64,000 nucleotides of DNA from Pollenia angustigena (taxonomy: Eukaryota > Arthropoda > Insecta > Diptera > Polleniidae). The number at the start of each line of letters is the position of its first letter. Position 1 is the first letter of the stretch. Shown here in pieces: positions 34,479-46,109 of this stretch. The notes beneath the pieces are model-generated. The model did no database searches. It saw only the letters and a program-made list of their open reading frames with translations, and was not told the DNA's origin. Location of the stretch: positions 227,035,127 to 227,099,126 of the forward strand of contig OV884056.1 of the NCBI GenBank assembly GCA_930367215.1. Direction: 5' to 3'. A program made the position numbers and the translations under genes.

Positions 34479-35620
34479 TAGGGTTTTTTCCCGGGAATTC
34501 CCTTATTATATTTCCCGTTTTCCCGGGATTTTTGTTGCGGGATCCCGGGAAATAAAAAGTTCTTCATAGTTTCAGAAAACAGCTATTTTTACTCTGAAAT
34601 TTAGTTTTCTTTTCTCTAAAAATTAGCATCTGTGGATGGGTTGTCGAATTGATCAATTATAAGAAATGTGTACAAACGTTAATCAATGTCTCCTGCGGCA
34701 ATAAATCTATTAAAAGCAGAATGGGCAGTGCAACAGTTGATAATTAATAAATTTAGTGAAGTGATGAATTGATAAAGAACATAAATTCAAAATAAGATGC
34801 AGGCAGTAAATTCTCATTGACCATGGACAAGTCTTAAAAATAGGATATACATAAACATATCGCTCCGTTATTGCAACATAGTCGTATCTACAAAAAAAAA
34901 AATCGAGCTTGGTAATATATCCGGGAAGTGCGGGGAAACCGAAATAAAAAAATAATGAAACTCGTGTAAGTTACTAAAACATACAATTTGAAAAATACAT
35001 TGTCCTAAAGATTACAGATGGACCTAATGAAAAGAAATAGTTTGTAAGAAGTAGTCCGGATGATGCTATTTTTTGCATCAACCTTGACATTAGAAGCATG
35101 CAACAACGGTGCACTTTTAATTATTTGTCCAACCTCGGTAAAAAAGTAAACGAAATTTTTCGGAAACATGGTAATCAGTAAACAAAATCAGAAATATACT
35201 CTTTGGCGACTCACTAAACGCTTTGAGTGTGTCAGAAAGTAATTTCCTACGCCGTTAAAAAATGTTAATATATTTATTAAAATATTTTATATATTTTATG
35301 ATTTTACTTTTTGATCTCATATCTTGAGTACCTCAATTGTTATGTTTATTTTATCTTGAACTAGATCATCATAATACGGAATTTATAATAATAATTCAAG
35401 TTCCGCTTTCAATCTTCAATTAATTTTTGTAGTATTTAAGCATTTATTTTACTTACTTTGTAAATAAGTTCCCTCACGTTTGTTTATAAAAGTTTTTTTC
35501 ATTAATAAAACCAAGTTTACTTTGTATTATTTGTATGGAGCGGGATCCCGGGATCCCGGGAAATTTAAAAATTTTCCCGCTTTCCCGGGAATCGAAAAAC
35601 TCCGGGAAAAAAAAACTCTA
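34479..35620. mobile_element. hAT-like element, 1,142 bp, with CCCGGGA arrays
   Basis: The left end is TAGGGTTTTTTCCCGGGA and the right end, inverted, TAGAGTTTTTTTTCCCGG. ATTCTGAC is duplicated exactly at 34471-34478 and 35621-35628. Both subterminal zones carry multiple TCCCGGGA/CCCGGGAA motifs (TCCCGGGATCCCGGGAA near 35547). No transposase is seen. The insertion is in the coding part of a LINE. Confidence 0.92.
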
Positions 35621-35632
35621 ATTCTGACAGAA

Positions 35633-36156
35633 CCAGTAGTGGGATTCTGTAAATTTTAACAATTACAACAGTTGTTATAATTGTCAACATGTTTTGTTGT
35701 TTGCACTTACGATTATGTGATTCTGTAAATCGTTATTAAAAACATAGATAAAAGTTAAGGTCAAGTGGCATCACTGTCCAAAAAGGGCAAAATAACGAAA
35801 AACACAAAGAGGAAAAAAACAAATAAAATTATTAAAACTAAACAGAATTTTTTTTAGTTTTTTTGTTTTTTTTAAGAACATAAGCCAAACATTTTACTAT
35901 TAAATTAAATACAAATTATTTAATTGCCATTTTCAAGTTTTATTATTTCTTTTAACTAAATATTTTTTATTTTTGCAACATTTAACAATAAATAAACAAC
36001 ACTAAAAAAGTTGTCGTTTACTTAACACAAGCAGCTGATTTAACGATAACAAGTGCTGTTTAAAATGTTACAGAATAGCAAAATCGTTAATTTGCTTGTT
36101 AATTTTTTTAACAATGACATTTATTGTTAAAATTAATTACAGAATCGCACTACAGG
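35633..36156. mobile_element. TIR element, about 524 bp, in the same LINE
   Basis: The left end reads CCAGTAGTGGGATTCTGTAA and the right end, inverted, CCTGTAGTGCGATTCTGTAA. The similarity continues through TTTTAACAAT. It begins only 12 bases after the hAT-like element's right end. No target duplication could be identified, so the exact borders are uncertain. Confidence 0.65.
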
Positions 36157-36489
36157 CATCGAGCCTAGAACTGCCAAAACAGCGGCACAGGATAGACCGA
36201 AGTGGAGAAGGCGTTGCAAAAAACTCTACACTGCAAAGTAGAAAGGGGTCCGGAATAAGTAAGTGGGTCTACAGAATTTTCAAAACACAAAAAAAAAATA
36301 ATATATCCATATCAAGTTATGATGAGCAAGATTTCCTGGAAACGGTCAGAAAAATTTAAACCATTAATCAAAAATAAAATTAGTTTTGATTAAAAATTGT
36401 ATCAAGCTGAATTCACGTTTAATTATATCAACAATATAACTGCAGAAAGGTTTTTTTCAATATCAAATAATATTTTATTGATACTCTTA

Positions 36490-36708
36490 GGCCCGTTTTC
36501 ACAACTTGCCGATAGCTAAAATTAGACTTTAAACGGCCTTATAAAAAGTGTTCCACGATTAAAACTTAACTTTAACCTAAAGTGAACGATAATGTAGATT
36601 AAGGTTCATCCTACCTGGTAGGTTAAAATAAAGTTGTAACAATGGAACACCTTTTACACGGCTGATAAAATCCTACCTTTAGCTATCGGTAAGTTGGGAA
36701 AACGGGCC
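36490..36708. mobile_element. PIF/Harbinger-type MITE, 219 bp, TTA TSD
   Basis: The left end is GGCCCGTTTTCACAACTTGC and the right end, inverted, GGCCCGTTTTCCCAACTTAC. Both continue GATAGCTAAA. TTA flanks it at 36487-36489 and 36709-36711. G/C-rich GGCC ends with a TTA duplication are classic for PIF/Harbinger. It lies in an AT-rich element whose right end CTGTG/TA is near 36773. Confidence 0.88.
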
Positions 36709-36769
36709 TTAATTTGTTTACTGGTTAATTTCAGAAATTTTTTAATTGGAATAAATTTTTATTTTTTTC

Positions 36770-36945
36770 TGTGTAGGTATCTAGATAATATTCACCCAAA
36801 TAACTCTTCATGAATTTTAACCTTAAAACATTAATTTAGTTCTGGGTGGCCCATATAGAGAACACATTCGAAAATTTGTCTCTAAATACTACTGTGGTGT
36901 AAAGTATTATATGGTCGAGCTTGATCGACTTTACTTTTTAATTTA
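36770..36945 (-). mobile_element. repeat D, 5' fragment on the minus strand
   Basis: AAATACTACTGTGGTGTAAAG and TATATGGTCGAGCTTGATCG (broken here at 20 bases) correspond, inverted, to the start of repeat D with its GTCAAGC-type hairpin. The adjacent TATCTAGATAATATTCACCC also recurs near 45062. Confidence 0.5.
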
Positions 36946-38707
36946 AATTTTTGAAAAAGATTCCTTTTTAAAAAATTATTTTTATTAATAAATCGCTCCA
37001 AATTGTTTAATTTTAATGAAATTGATATTTTTAAATTATATATTTCAGTCAACCATATGATTCAACGATATTTTCAAGTATAATGGTACAAAAAGCGTAT
37101 GAGTACCATCTACTTTCACAATTGTTGTGTAAATGATGAATTTGAGAATGTGCTTAAAGCTGACCTGATTTAATTTATGTTGAAATAATGATGCAGATAC
37201 TCTCCCCCATTTATAAAAAAATATGGTTGTAAACCATAAACTGATTCATATGTATTAACAGTTTTGTATATTATGTGCTCTGCCTATAAAAGCCATATAA
37301 ATGTGGCAAAAAAAAGTGTTCAAGTCGACTTTAGCAAAATTTGAGCTAATGGCACATTTGTAAACTGCATGTTTAAAAGTGCCCATGGACAAAGTTTGAA
37401 TTATTTTTTAGGATTTTAAGGGACAACGGATGGGAGTTTTTAGGAAAAAAATTATAATCGAAGAGAAGTGATGATATTTTTAGAATAAAAATATATTTTC
37501 AAAAATAACCTTCAGAGCTTTAAATGGCTTTCCTATAAAACTTAAAAAGTTGTCTTTTTCCTTATTTTCACAGATAAAGTAATGCAGTAGTACATTTGAA
37601 CATTAAGAGGTGCTGAAAAGTCGACTTATGCTAAAATTATTTTAATAACCAAATTTATTTCTGTATTTAATTACAAGAGAAGTATGCCATCATTAATGTA
37701 AATTTGTGTATGTGTATGCATCTGCAATTATGGAGATGATTTAATTGCAATGGACACTTTCACGCGAGCATTGAAATAAAAATTTCATTTACAAGAATTT
37801 ATGTGAATAATGAAATGTTGCAAGATATTTGTAGTTGAAATAACTTTGACGGCTAAATTCATTAAGTTAAGTTATTATTGACTAACAATTATAACTGTCA
37901 AAAACATATTGTTCACCGGAAGTTAAGGTTTTTGTTAGTTTTAACTGAACTTGTTGAAATTGGCCGAACATATGACTCTAGTTGTAATTTAACTTATACA
38001 GGTCCTACTGATGTATCTATAGGTACCCAATCCTAAACTTAAACTCAAATGTAAGCCCTTAATTAGCACCTGGAATTTTACTTCAATTTATTTACATTTG
38101 AGGGTTATAGATTCAAAGACTGCAATGTCCACTTTTTTCACAAACGTAACTAAAAATACCTTTTAGTTGTATATAATGAATGCTTCCAATAAGTGAATAT
38201 TACATAACCAGAAACACTTTTATCCCATAAAAAAGTATATTCTAAAATTAAGAACTGATGCAAAAACGGCAATTTCCATTGGAGATTGTCGTTTTTACAA
38301 TGATAAAAGTTTGTTAAGCTCTTTTTCTCTCAACTATTTTCGAAAATGCATGCTATTTTTTTATTTTATTCCTTTTTTGCAAAACAAAACTAAAAAGAAA
38401 TTAAAAAATAAAACAAATTATTATTTATATGAAATAGTTAGTTTTATTATTGATTTTATAACTTTGTCATTAGTCGTAATTATGGAGCTACGTTGTTATA
38501 AAGTTCCTCCAAATCAATCAAGAATTTTATAAATACTGATTTTTTTAAGAACTTGCCCATGCTAAAAAAGCAGCAATTTCCATTTGATTAGAGCAAACAC
38601 AGCAATCTCCAATTTTATTATTATAATTGCCAGCAAACAAACCGCTATATCGATTTGGTTGAAACTTGCGCCATATTTAATCATATTCTTATTTACTGAA
38701 TAGCATG
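36946..38707. other. no gene seen
   Basis: AT-rich. Open frames here (for example 38311-38532) pass through A/T tracts and match nothing known. Confidence 0.45.
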
Positions 38708-38716
38708 ATATACAAT

Positions 38717-40797
38717 AGGGTGGGTCGAAAAAAAAAGTTGTGCCAGTCACCCCCTAGGATGAAAGATATGTCAATGAAGTTTCTAAAACAGGAAAAAATT
38801 TTTTTTTGCCACGCCCCAAAATACAGCACTTTTGGTTTTTTATATGTAGCGCTGCCATTTAAAGTCCGATCTCATCATATCGCATATCGTTGTTCATGGC
38901 TTGAAAGTTGCTTCATTTTTGTCTTTGGTGACTTTTCAATCCGACCTGAAATTCTGGACACCACTTATGCCACCTCGGATCCTTCCCCCAAATGTCCAAT
39001 TTTTTTGACGGTCCAAGAGAGTCCTTATAAAATTACGTATGTATCGATTTTAATATGCTCACTTTTATGAAACACCTCCAAATTAAGGCCCTTTTTTCTT
39101 TTTCACACACATACTACATTAAACCAAGTAGAAGCCAATACAAACCAAAAAAATGTTCATCAGTCACGCCCTAGAATAAAAGGTATATTTATTAAGTTTT
39201 AAGAACTTTAAAAAAATTGTTTTTGCCATGCCCTAAATTACTGCCCTTTTTGTTTTATATCAGTGATAACCACTCCATAGACTCGCGAGCCAGTCAATAA
39301 TCGTATTTTTCACACAGACACGGTCGGCAATTCACATGTATATTACAAATTTGTTCGTTTCAAAACATCAGACTATCATCGGTCTCTGCGACCGCACACA
39401 AGCACATAATATCCTTGTGTGCGTGCGTTCGGGGCTTTCTTAGTTCGGGGCTTGGTTATCACTGTTTTATATATACAGCGTCGTCAATTAAAGTCCAATC
39501 TCATCGTATCGTATATCATTGTTAATGTCTAGAATGTGCCTTTATTTTCGTATTTAATGCTTTTTTAAACTAACTTAAAATTCTAGATGGCAATTATGAT
39601 ATCTCGGATCCTTCCCTCTGATGCCTAATTTTTTCACGTGCTAAGAAAGTCCCTCTAAAACTTTGAGTCTAGCTAAGATTTATATACACCGACTGCCCAA
39701 TTTATAATTTTTCGCATACATGTTTTGAGGCATTCATTTTTATGCATTTAAATTATTTTTTTTTTTCATTTTTAGAATTCTGCAGTTTCTTTATATTTTT
39801 TAGTTCTTGTTTTAACTCTGTATCATGGTCTCATATATGACATTATGTTTGCTTTTACAAATGTCTTAATTTAAATTTTTAATTTGAGTTTCACAGTCCA
39901 GCAAAAAAAAAATGGCACGAAAAATTGCACAAAATATGAAAACTGGCAAAAAAAAAACGCTAGTAGTTCAGATCGAGAAAGCTTGTCAATAAATTCATCC
40001 GTCTCACTTTCATTAAAATATGAGTAGTCCACTTGAAAACACCGCTTAGGTAAAAAAAAAACCAAAGGCTAAGAAACAGTTTTTAAAAATTCAAATGACA
40101 AGCCATAGAGAGTGGTTTTCAGGATTATTGAATAATTAAACAAAAATTGCGCGTAACTTACAGAGTTTTGTACGAGATTGATAATGGCTTAGGGAGCCAT
40201 TAAAAAAAATGGAGGCTTTTTTGCAGAATTTTTATTTTGCTATATATCTAAAACAAAAAGGGCTGTTATTTAGGGCGTGGCAAATTTTTTTTTAAAGTCC
40301 TTAAAACTGTATTAATATACCTTTTATTCTAGGGCGTGACTGAGGAAAATTTTTTTGGTTTGTATTGACTTCTACTTGTTTTAATGTAGTATGTATGTGA
40401 AACAGAAAAAGGGGCTTTATTTGGAGGCGTGTCATAAAAGTGAGCATATTAAAATCTCAACATACGTAGCTTTATAAGGACTTTCTTGGACCGTCAAAAA
40501 ATTGGACATTTGGGGGAAGGATCCGAGATGGCATAAGTGGCGCCCAGAATTTCAGGACGGATTGAAAAGTCACCAAAGACAAAAATGAAGCCACTATCAA
40601 GCCATGAACAACGATATGCGATATGATGAGATCGGACTTTAAATGGCAGCGCTACATATAAAAAACCAAAAGTGCTGTATTTTGGGGCGTGGCAAAAAAA
40701 ATTTTTTTCCTGTTTTAGAAACTTCATTGACATATCTTTCATTCTAGGGGGTGACTGGCACAACTTTTTTTTTTTGTATGGAGGTCGACCCGGTCTA
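38717..40797. mobile_element. long foldback element, 2,081 bp, 9-bp TSD
   Basis: The ends AGGGTGGGTCGA and TCGACCCGGTCTA are inverted relatives, and ATATACAAT is duplicated exactly at 38708-38716 and 40798-40806. The outer 250-300 bp of each arm differ at about nine positions by my reading. Further in, a second diverged copy of the same module (TAAAGTCCAATCTCATCGTA near 39490) lies on the left side, making the left half longer. A hAT MITE is nested at 39261-39464. A 9-bp duplication with long inverted arms fits Mutator-like or FB-like elements. Open frames in the two arms are mirror copies and are not evidence of a protein. Confidence 0.92.
39261..39464. mobile_element. hAT-type MITE, 204 bp, nested in the foldback
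   Basis: Ends CAGTGATAACCA and TGGTTATCACTG, with TTTTATAT duplicated at 39253-39260 and 39465-39472. The interior is less AT-rich than its surroundings (CTCGCGAGCC, GCGTGCGTTCGGGGC). The short length and intact ends suggest a relatively recent insertion. Confidence 0.93.
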
Positions 40798-40806
40798 ATA
40801 TACAAT

Positions 40807-41541
40807 ACATAAATATGAATATACTTTGAGCTAGAGGTTATTACTATTTATTACGAAAACTATAAATGTGGACATTGCAGTATTTGCATCTATACCCCTC
40901 ATTTGTGTTTCTAAATCTCCAACTGTGTGTCGCTTCGATTCATAACCAACAAAAATTTTTTGTTTTGCGGAGCACTTATAGTCAATATTAAAAAAGTAAT
41001 CGTCATTTATGCGCTACGCAATACGACATACAGATATGCAGTAAAATAAGCGAAGCAATCCTTAACAAATTAAAAAAAAAATTAAACAATTACTAGCAGT
41101 AGTAATTTACTGAGCAGGTTTGTGAGGGAGCATATTAAAGATTAACGGTAACAACGAGAAATATAAAGCTGATAATGACATTTAACAATTGTTATATGTG
41201 CTGAAAAAAGCGCTTGCCATGTCAAAAATATATTGCTTCACAGTGGGAACTCGCTACAAAAAAAGGGATATCTTCCGTAAGCGATATGGTAAACGAAATT
41301 TTAACGTTTCTCCTTTACAAATCTTCTTAGTTGGAAGCTTAATTTGTTATTGAGGTGGTATAACAAAAATTAGTCAACATCATAGTTGGGGGTAGTGCAC
41401 TAAATATTGTGCCCTATCACCAAGTAAAACTGCAAAAACATTAGTTTGCACTCTTTTTTACCAGCTTTAGTGATGATTTTTATTTTGTTAACTACCACTA
41501 AAATACATTAGGGATATCATCTTTGTATGTAAATAATTTAG
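40807..41541. other. no gene seen
   Basis: AT-rich, no supported feature. Confidence 0.4.
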
Positions 41542-41730
41542 ATTTGTGCAAATTAGATGCATTTTACACGGTGCTCTGGAATATATATCATTTCTTTTTT
41601 TCTTTCTTTAGTCCTAGTTTCATCCATACATGATCTAGAAACAAAATCCGCTATCATATTAGAGTTACTAAAAAAATGCATTTATATATATTCCAGAGCA
41701 CCGTGTAAAATGCATCTAATTTGCACAAAT
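41542..41730. repeat. perfect 47-bp inverted repeat with 95-base loop
   Basis: 41542-41588 and 41684-41730 are exact reverse complements (start ATTTGTGCAAATTAGATGC, continuing through CACGGTGCTCTGGAATATAT). RNA from either strand would form an uninterrupted 47-bp stem. No target duplication is obvious. It could be a very young hairpin MITE or a hairpin-RNA source. Confidence 0.9.
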
Positions 41731-42486
41731 AAAATTTGATACCCATATTGCCCTATTTAAAACGAAGGGTTACCACCCCATTGCATTTTTGTCAAAACGT
41801 GAACTAGCACGAATTTAAAAAAAAGCTGAGACACGTATTTAATTAAATCGACTAAAGATTAAAATATGTTAATTTGGCACTTTTATTACAAACAACCCCG
41901 AACAAAAAATTCAAAAACCGGTTTTTTTACAGAAAATCCTTAAAAAAAGGACATGGATGATCGTCCTTGGACAAATTTTATATACAGTTGGACGCACCTT
42001 AAAAAAAACTTTCTAACGATACCCAACTTGTATATGTTGGTAAGGAAACAGATTCTTAAATTAACAAAACATGCAAAAATAGACCCTTTTTCAAACTGGT
42101 CCAGCTCACGAGAGGTCAACCCTGGAGCCGAAATATTTAAAATGTCATCTTAAAAAAGGCCAAGGTTCATTTTTAGGAGGGTACATCGAGCACGAATTTT
42201 GCTTCCATACAACTTGAGTCGCTCTAATGTGCATGGTTTTAGGATTTTTTTTGAGGATATGCATAACCAAAGAACATTTAACAAAATGAAATTTTGTCAA
42301 TAACGGTATAATTATTGGCTTTAATCATCAAAAAAATAGCTTTTGATTTTAAATTTAGTGCAACATTTTTAGTTGCACCCATATCAGTGAAGAAAAAAAA
42401 GTTCCAATAAACTGATGATTTTATTTTTTTAAATCAAACTATTTTTATTTTTTCAAAGTTACTTTTGGGAAAACAAAGATTTCGGT
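41731..42486. other. no gene; dispersed-repeat-like sequence
   Basis: AT-rich with patches such as GGACATGGATGATCGTCC (itself nearly palindromic, 41951) and GAGGGTACATCGAGCACG (42177) that look like parts of dispersed repeats. No boundaries found. Confidence 0.4.
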
Positions 42487-43360
42487 ATGACGTGCCAAAT
42501 TGCCAATTTTCCATATTTGATAAATACACTGAGATTTATTATTGAGGGGCTGGCCTAAAGCTGTTATGATACTTGCTATTTTTTGTATTTTTTTTATATT
42601 GGAGAACAGTGCAAACATATTTGCATAGGAAAACTGACTAAGTGTAAAGAGTATGATTATATCATAAAAAATCTTAAAATGTCAAACAAATATACATGTG
42701 TTATCGATAAATAATCTAAGACTGTCAAAAAAAAATACAAAAATTTTTAACTTAAAATTGACATTTCCAGATTTCCACTGTTGCCAATTTTCTTAGTTTT
42801 TGATCGAAAGTAGCGGGTTTTAACTTTTTTTTTGCGATTTTTAGCTTTTTTGACGGGTTTTTGTGGGCAAAAAACGTGGGCAGTATTGTTTGTTTTGTTT
42901 ACATTTTATTTTGGAATCAGAAACAATTTTTTTTCAATAAACAATAAAATTAAATGCAAATAATATAAAATACTAAGAATTACATCGGGGTATTTTCTTT
43001 AATTGAAAATTTATGATTTGAAATCCCATATGAAGGGCACCTGCTTTATTTCACTGATCAAAAACAAAATAGTTTCATCTGCCCAAGCTTTTATCATTTT
43101 TTTTGTTTTAGTCAATGAAAAAAATAAACATGAGAAATGTCAATCAGAAAAAAGGGTTTGTTTATCAAATTGTATTTCTTGTTCTTTCTCGCATTTGTTG
43201 TTTCATTCAGTCAATCCTAAAAAAATCCAATACAAAAAGTAGCAAGTATCATAACACCTTAAGCAACCAGTGAAATGCGCATAGAAGCTAGCTTTCCCTC
43301 AACAATAAATCTCAGTGTATTTATCAAATATGGAAAATTGGGAATTTGGCACGTCACACA
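42487..43360. mobile_element. repeat F copy, palindromic, split by a TAA-flanked element
   Basis: GACGTGCCAAATTGCCAATT (42490) is mirrored by GGGAATTTGGCACGTC (43343-43358). Between them are TAAATACACTGAGATTTATT and its inverse. The centre, GGCCTAA joined to GCAACCAGTGAAATGCGC, is interrupted by the element at 42559-43259. Confidence 0.7.
42559..43259. mobile_element. Harbinger-like non-autonomous element, 701 bp, TAA TSD
   Basis: The left end is AGCTGTTATGATACTTGCTA and the right end, inverted, AGGTGTTATGATACTTGCTA. TAA flanks it at 42556-42558 and 43260-43262. Excision rejoins GGCCTAAGCAACC, as seen in the other F copies, so the borders are well supported. No coding capacity. Confidence 0.82.
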
Positions 43361-43439
43361 GTGCTTTGGCCCATAGACATAAATCAAAAAAAAAACAAGT
43401 CTTATATTGTGCTTAAAAATGTACAGATCGATAGATAAC

Positions 43440-44600
43440 AAAATAATTAAAATGAATTTTGAAGAATTTTTTAGATTTAACTCTTTTTGGCGGCGCTATA
43501 GGGCGCCAAAGTTTGAGAATTTATAGTAAAAATGGCCAAACAACTACTTGAGTTTTACATGCTTTAGGAAAACTGTTGTAAAACTGTTGTTTTTTAAAGC
43601 ACGAGATTGAAATTTTTTTCTGTAGTAGTTTACTATATTTAGAACTAACTGTAAAAAAATTTTATTGATTTATTTTCTCATAAGTGTTTTTTTATTGGTT
43701 TGAAAAATGCTTATTATTTACTTAAGCTCTAAAAATTTTCTAACTTTGATGGAATATTAAAAAAAAAAGAAAAATATGGTCTATGGGTTTTTTTCTGATT
43801 TCGAATATTTAGACTGTTTTCTAATAACTACAAAAAAAAAAATTGAAAAAATTTTACCACAACTTGAAAAAAAAAAACTTTTTTTAAATGGCTATTTTCA
43901 TGATTTTTGATCAAATTTTGATAGTTTTCAGGAGTTTAAAAGACAATTAACTACAAATACTGTGAAATATTAATTCAAACTTATACCATTCAATAAAAAA
44001 CAACAAAAATCAAAATATGTATAAAAAATTGTTTGTGTTTGTCTGCATTCTACGGCATAAGAGGGCGCTGAAATCACAAATGCCCTTGGTTTTTTATTGT
44101 TTCAAGAAAATAATTGTAAAAAATTAATTTTTTGGATTACGAGATTCAAATTTTTTTCTGTAACAGCTAACTATATTCTAAACCACCTATAAAAAACTTT
44201 TACTGGAATTATGCTCCTATACATATTTTTTAATGGTTTGAAAAATGCTTATTATTTACTTAAGCTCTAAAAATTTTCTAATTTTGATGGAATATTAAAA
44301 AAAAAAGAAAAATACGGTCTATGGGTTTTTTTCTGATTTCGAATATTTAGACTGTTTTCTAATAACTACAAAAAAAAAAAATTTAAAAAATTTTACCACA
44401 ACTTAAAAAAAAATTTATTTAAAAAAAATGCTATTTTCGTGATTTTTGCTCAAACTTTCATAGATTGAATTAGTTAAAAAAAAATAAACTAGGAACATAA
44501 TAAGAAAAAAATCCAAATATATATACTATTGAATTAGAAAAATTGACAAGATAAATTAAAAAAAATTAGTATAACAGTTGTGTCTGTTTCTTTTTGTCTT
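43440..44600 (+). repeat. tandem repeat with about 538-bp period, two units and a partial third
   Basis: TGGTTTGAAAAATGCTTATT occurs at 43696 and 44234, followed in both by CTTAAGCTCTAAAAATTTTC, GGTCTATGGGTTTTTTTCTG and TTTAGACTGTTTTCTAATAA. Unit starts are more diverged (TTTTGGCGGCGCTATAGGGC at 43486 against GGCATAAGAGGGCGCTGAAA at 44053). A third, shorter relative begins near 44580. No gene. Confidence 0.8.
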
Positions 44601-44989
44601 GTGTCGAATGCGCTAAATTCCCAGATGACGTTGGTTTTTCATCGTATAAAGAATATTTTCAAAATGTGACTTAGTGCCGTTATTTTTTATTTAAATTGAA
44701 GATGGTTACGTGACAGAAGTTTTTTTTTGGTAACAGCCTTTGTTTGTAGTAAGAGCAATTCTATTGTGGAGTGTTCGAAAATATTGCATACAGGGTTTTC
44801 AATTTAAAAGAAAATAAAAATTTTCTATTAAAATGTTAAATCAATTTATATATTTAATAAATACTTACTTTTACAAACGAGTAAAAGTGAGGGCGCGTGG
44901 TTCAAAAAATGAACGTGCACATCTCTAATCAATTTTATTGCAATCAAAATCAGCTTATCAAATTTTATTGGAATCTTTCTATTTTTGAA

Positions 44990-45252
44990 CATAGCTCCCA
45001 TACAAATCATTCTCCCGAAAATATAAACCCTCATCCAAAAAACCCATATATGAAGATGAAGATATCTAAATAATATTCGGCAGAAAGAACTTTGAAACGA
45101 ATCTTAACCTCATAACATAATTTTGTTCTGGTGGGTCCATGATTGCCCATGGGTCCCAAATAGATTACAATCTAGGAACTTTGTTTTTAAATACTATGCT
45201 ATAGGATATCACATGGTCGGGCTTGACCGATTATACTTTCTTACTTGTTATT
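44990..45252 (-). mobile_element. repeat D, 5' part on the minus strand
   Basis: It ends ACATGGTCGGGCTTGACCGA and TTATACTTTCTTACTTGTT at 45210-45249, the inverse of the D start. Upstream are GGTGGGTCCATGATTGCCCA and TATCTAAATAATATTCGG, shared with other D copies. Confidence 0.65.
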
Positions 45253-46109
45253 TTTGCACGAGCATTTTAAGCGTTTTTCGCTCATTTTTCATTAAATGAT
45301 GTTTTTGTATTTTTCACATTTATAATCCGATTCTACCAAAATTTGGCACACATATATATCTAACAAATATCAATTTTCATACCAAATTTTATTACGATCG
45401 GATAATTTTTGAAAGTGTTATAACATTTTTAAGAAAAAGGATATATGGCAGGACCTTGAGTCCTTGTTCAGATTTAAGTGAAAATTTGCACATACGTTGC
45501 TAGTTGTGTGTGTATTAGTATGACCATTTTTTGTAGTTTTGTGGGCATTATTGAAGCTAAAATTACATTTTTCCATTTCAGGACACATGGGAGGTAGGCG
45601 TGTCCTTGGACCGATTTGTCCAAAAATTCACATTTTTCTTAACTAAGCTATTCTATGCTTGTGTACCAAATTTCAAAAATTTCTGACAACTCCTTCTATA
45701 TATGTCCCTTCGTTATATGGGGACAAAGCACTGTGCGTCATACCGAAATCTTATTAATAATAAATTTTGTATTTCCAAAAGTAACTGTGATAATATACTT
45801 GCATGTGCCCGTGCAAAAAAACTGAACTGGCAAATTGTTTTTTTTTTTTGTTGTTTTTTTCTTACAAAGACAATAAAATGAAGCAATTTGTTTTTTCTTT
45901 TTACCCACTTACAACTACAATTCGAGTCGGAAAAAAGCCAACTAATTGTAGGGGAATGTAAGAAAAGATAAACTCACTGTTTATTGTTGGTGTTTTGTTT
46001 AAGCTTTGATATTGTTACAGGTAAGACTTAGAGTGTTTATAACTCTTATTCGCTTAAGGTTTTATTTGTTTAATATTTTTGGCTTTTCTAAAATCTTTGG
46101 AAAAGGTTT
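45253..46109. other. no gene; repeat-like sequence
   Basis: AT-rich with phrases such as ACCAAATTTTATTACGATCG that are common in dispersed fly repeats. No boundaries or coding potential found. Confidence 0.4.

Larger units (their letters stand above)
33655..36235 (+). pseudogene. LINE C-terminal RT relic split by a hAT-like and another TIR element
   Basis: HFRYLGVTIREDGKEHRDLN (about 33719-33778) is the RT thumb. After an unexplained gap (about 33800-34110) the frame resumes with GTKLAIYNFTCIPILTYGC, ESWALTTKILSRIQASEMKY, LRRVAGKTRRDRIRND and NKLRWFAHVARKPENRLPK, typical of the C-terminal region of RTE/CR1-like proteins. The frame is cut after TWQDTNKNILT by the element at 34479-35620, continues for a few codons (TEPVVG), and is cut again at 35633-36156. 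After that, TAKTAAQDRPKWRRRCKKLY closes with a stop near 36240. Removal of the hAT-like element with one duplication keeps the frame. The 5' portion is absent. Confidence 0.8.

Noticed and set aside
38705..40805. Open frames in the two foldback arms (38705-39070 plus, 40494-40805 minus) encode nearly identical 100-residue peptides.
   Set aside because: The DNA of the arms is itself about 96% identical, so protein identity is not evidence of coding selection. The frames have no recognisable domain.
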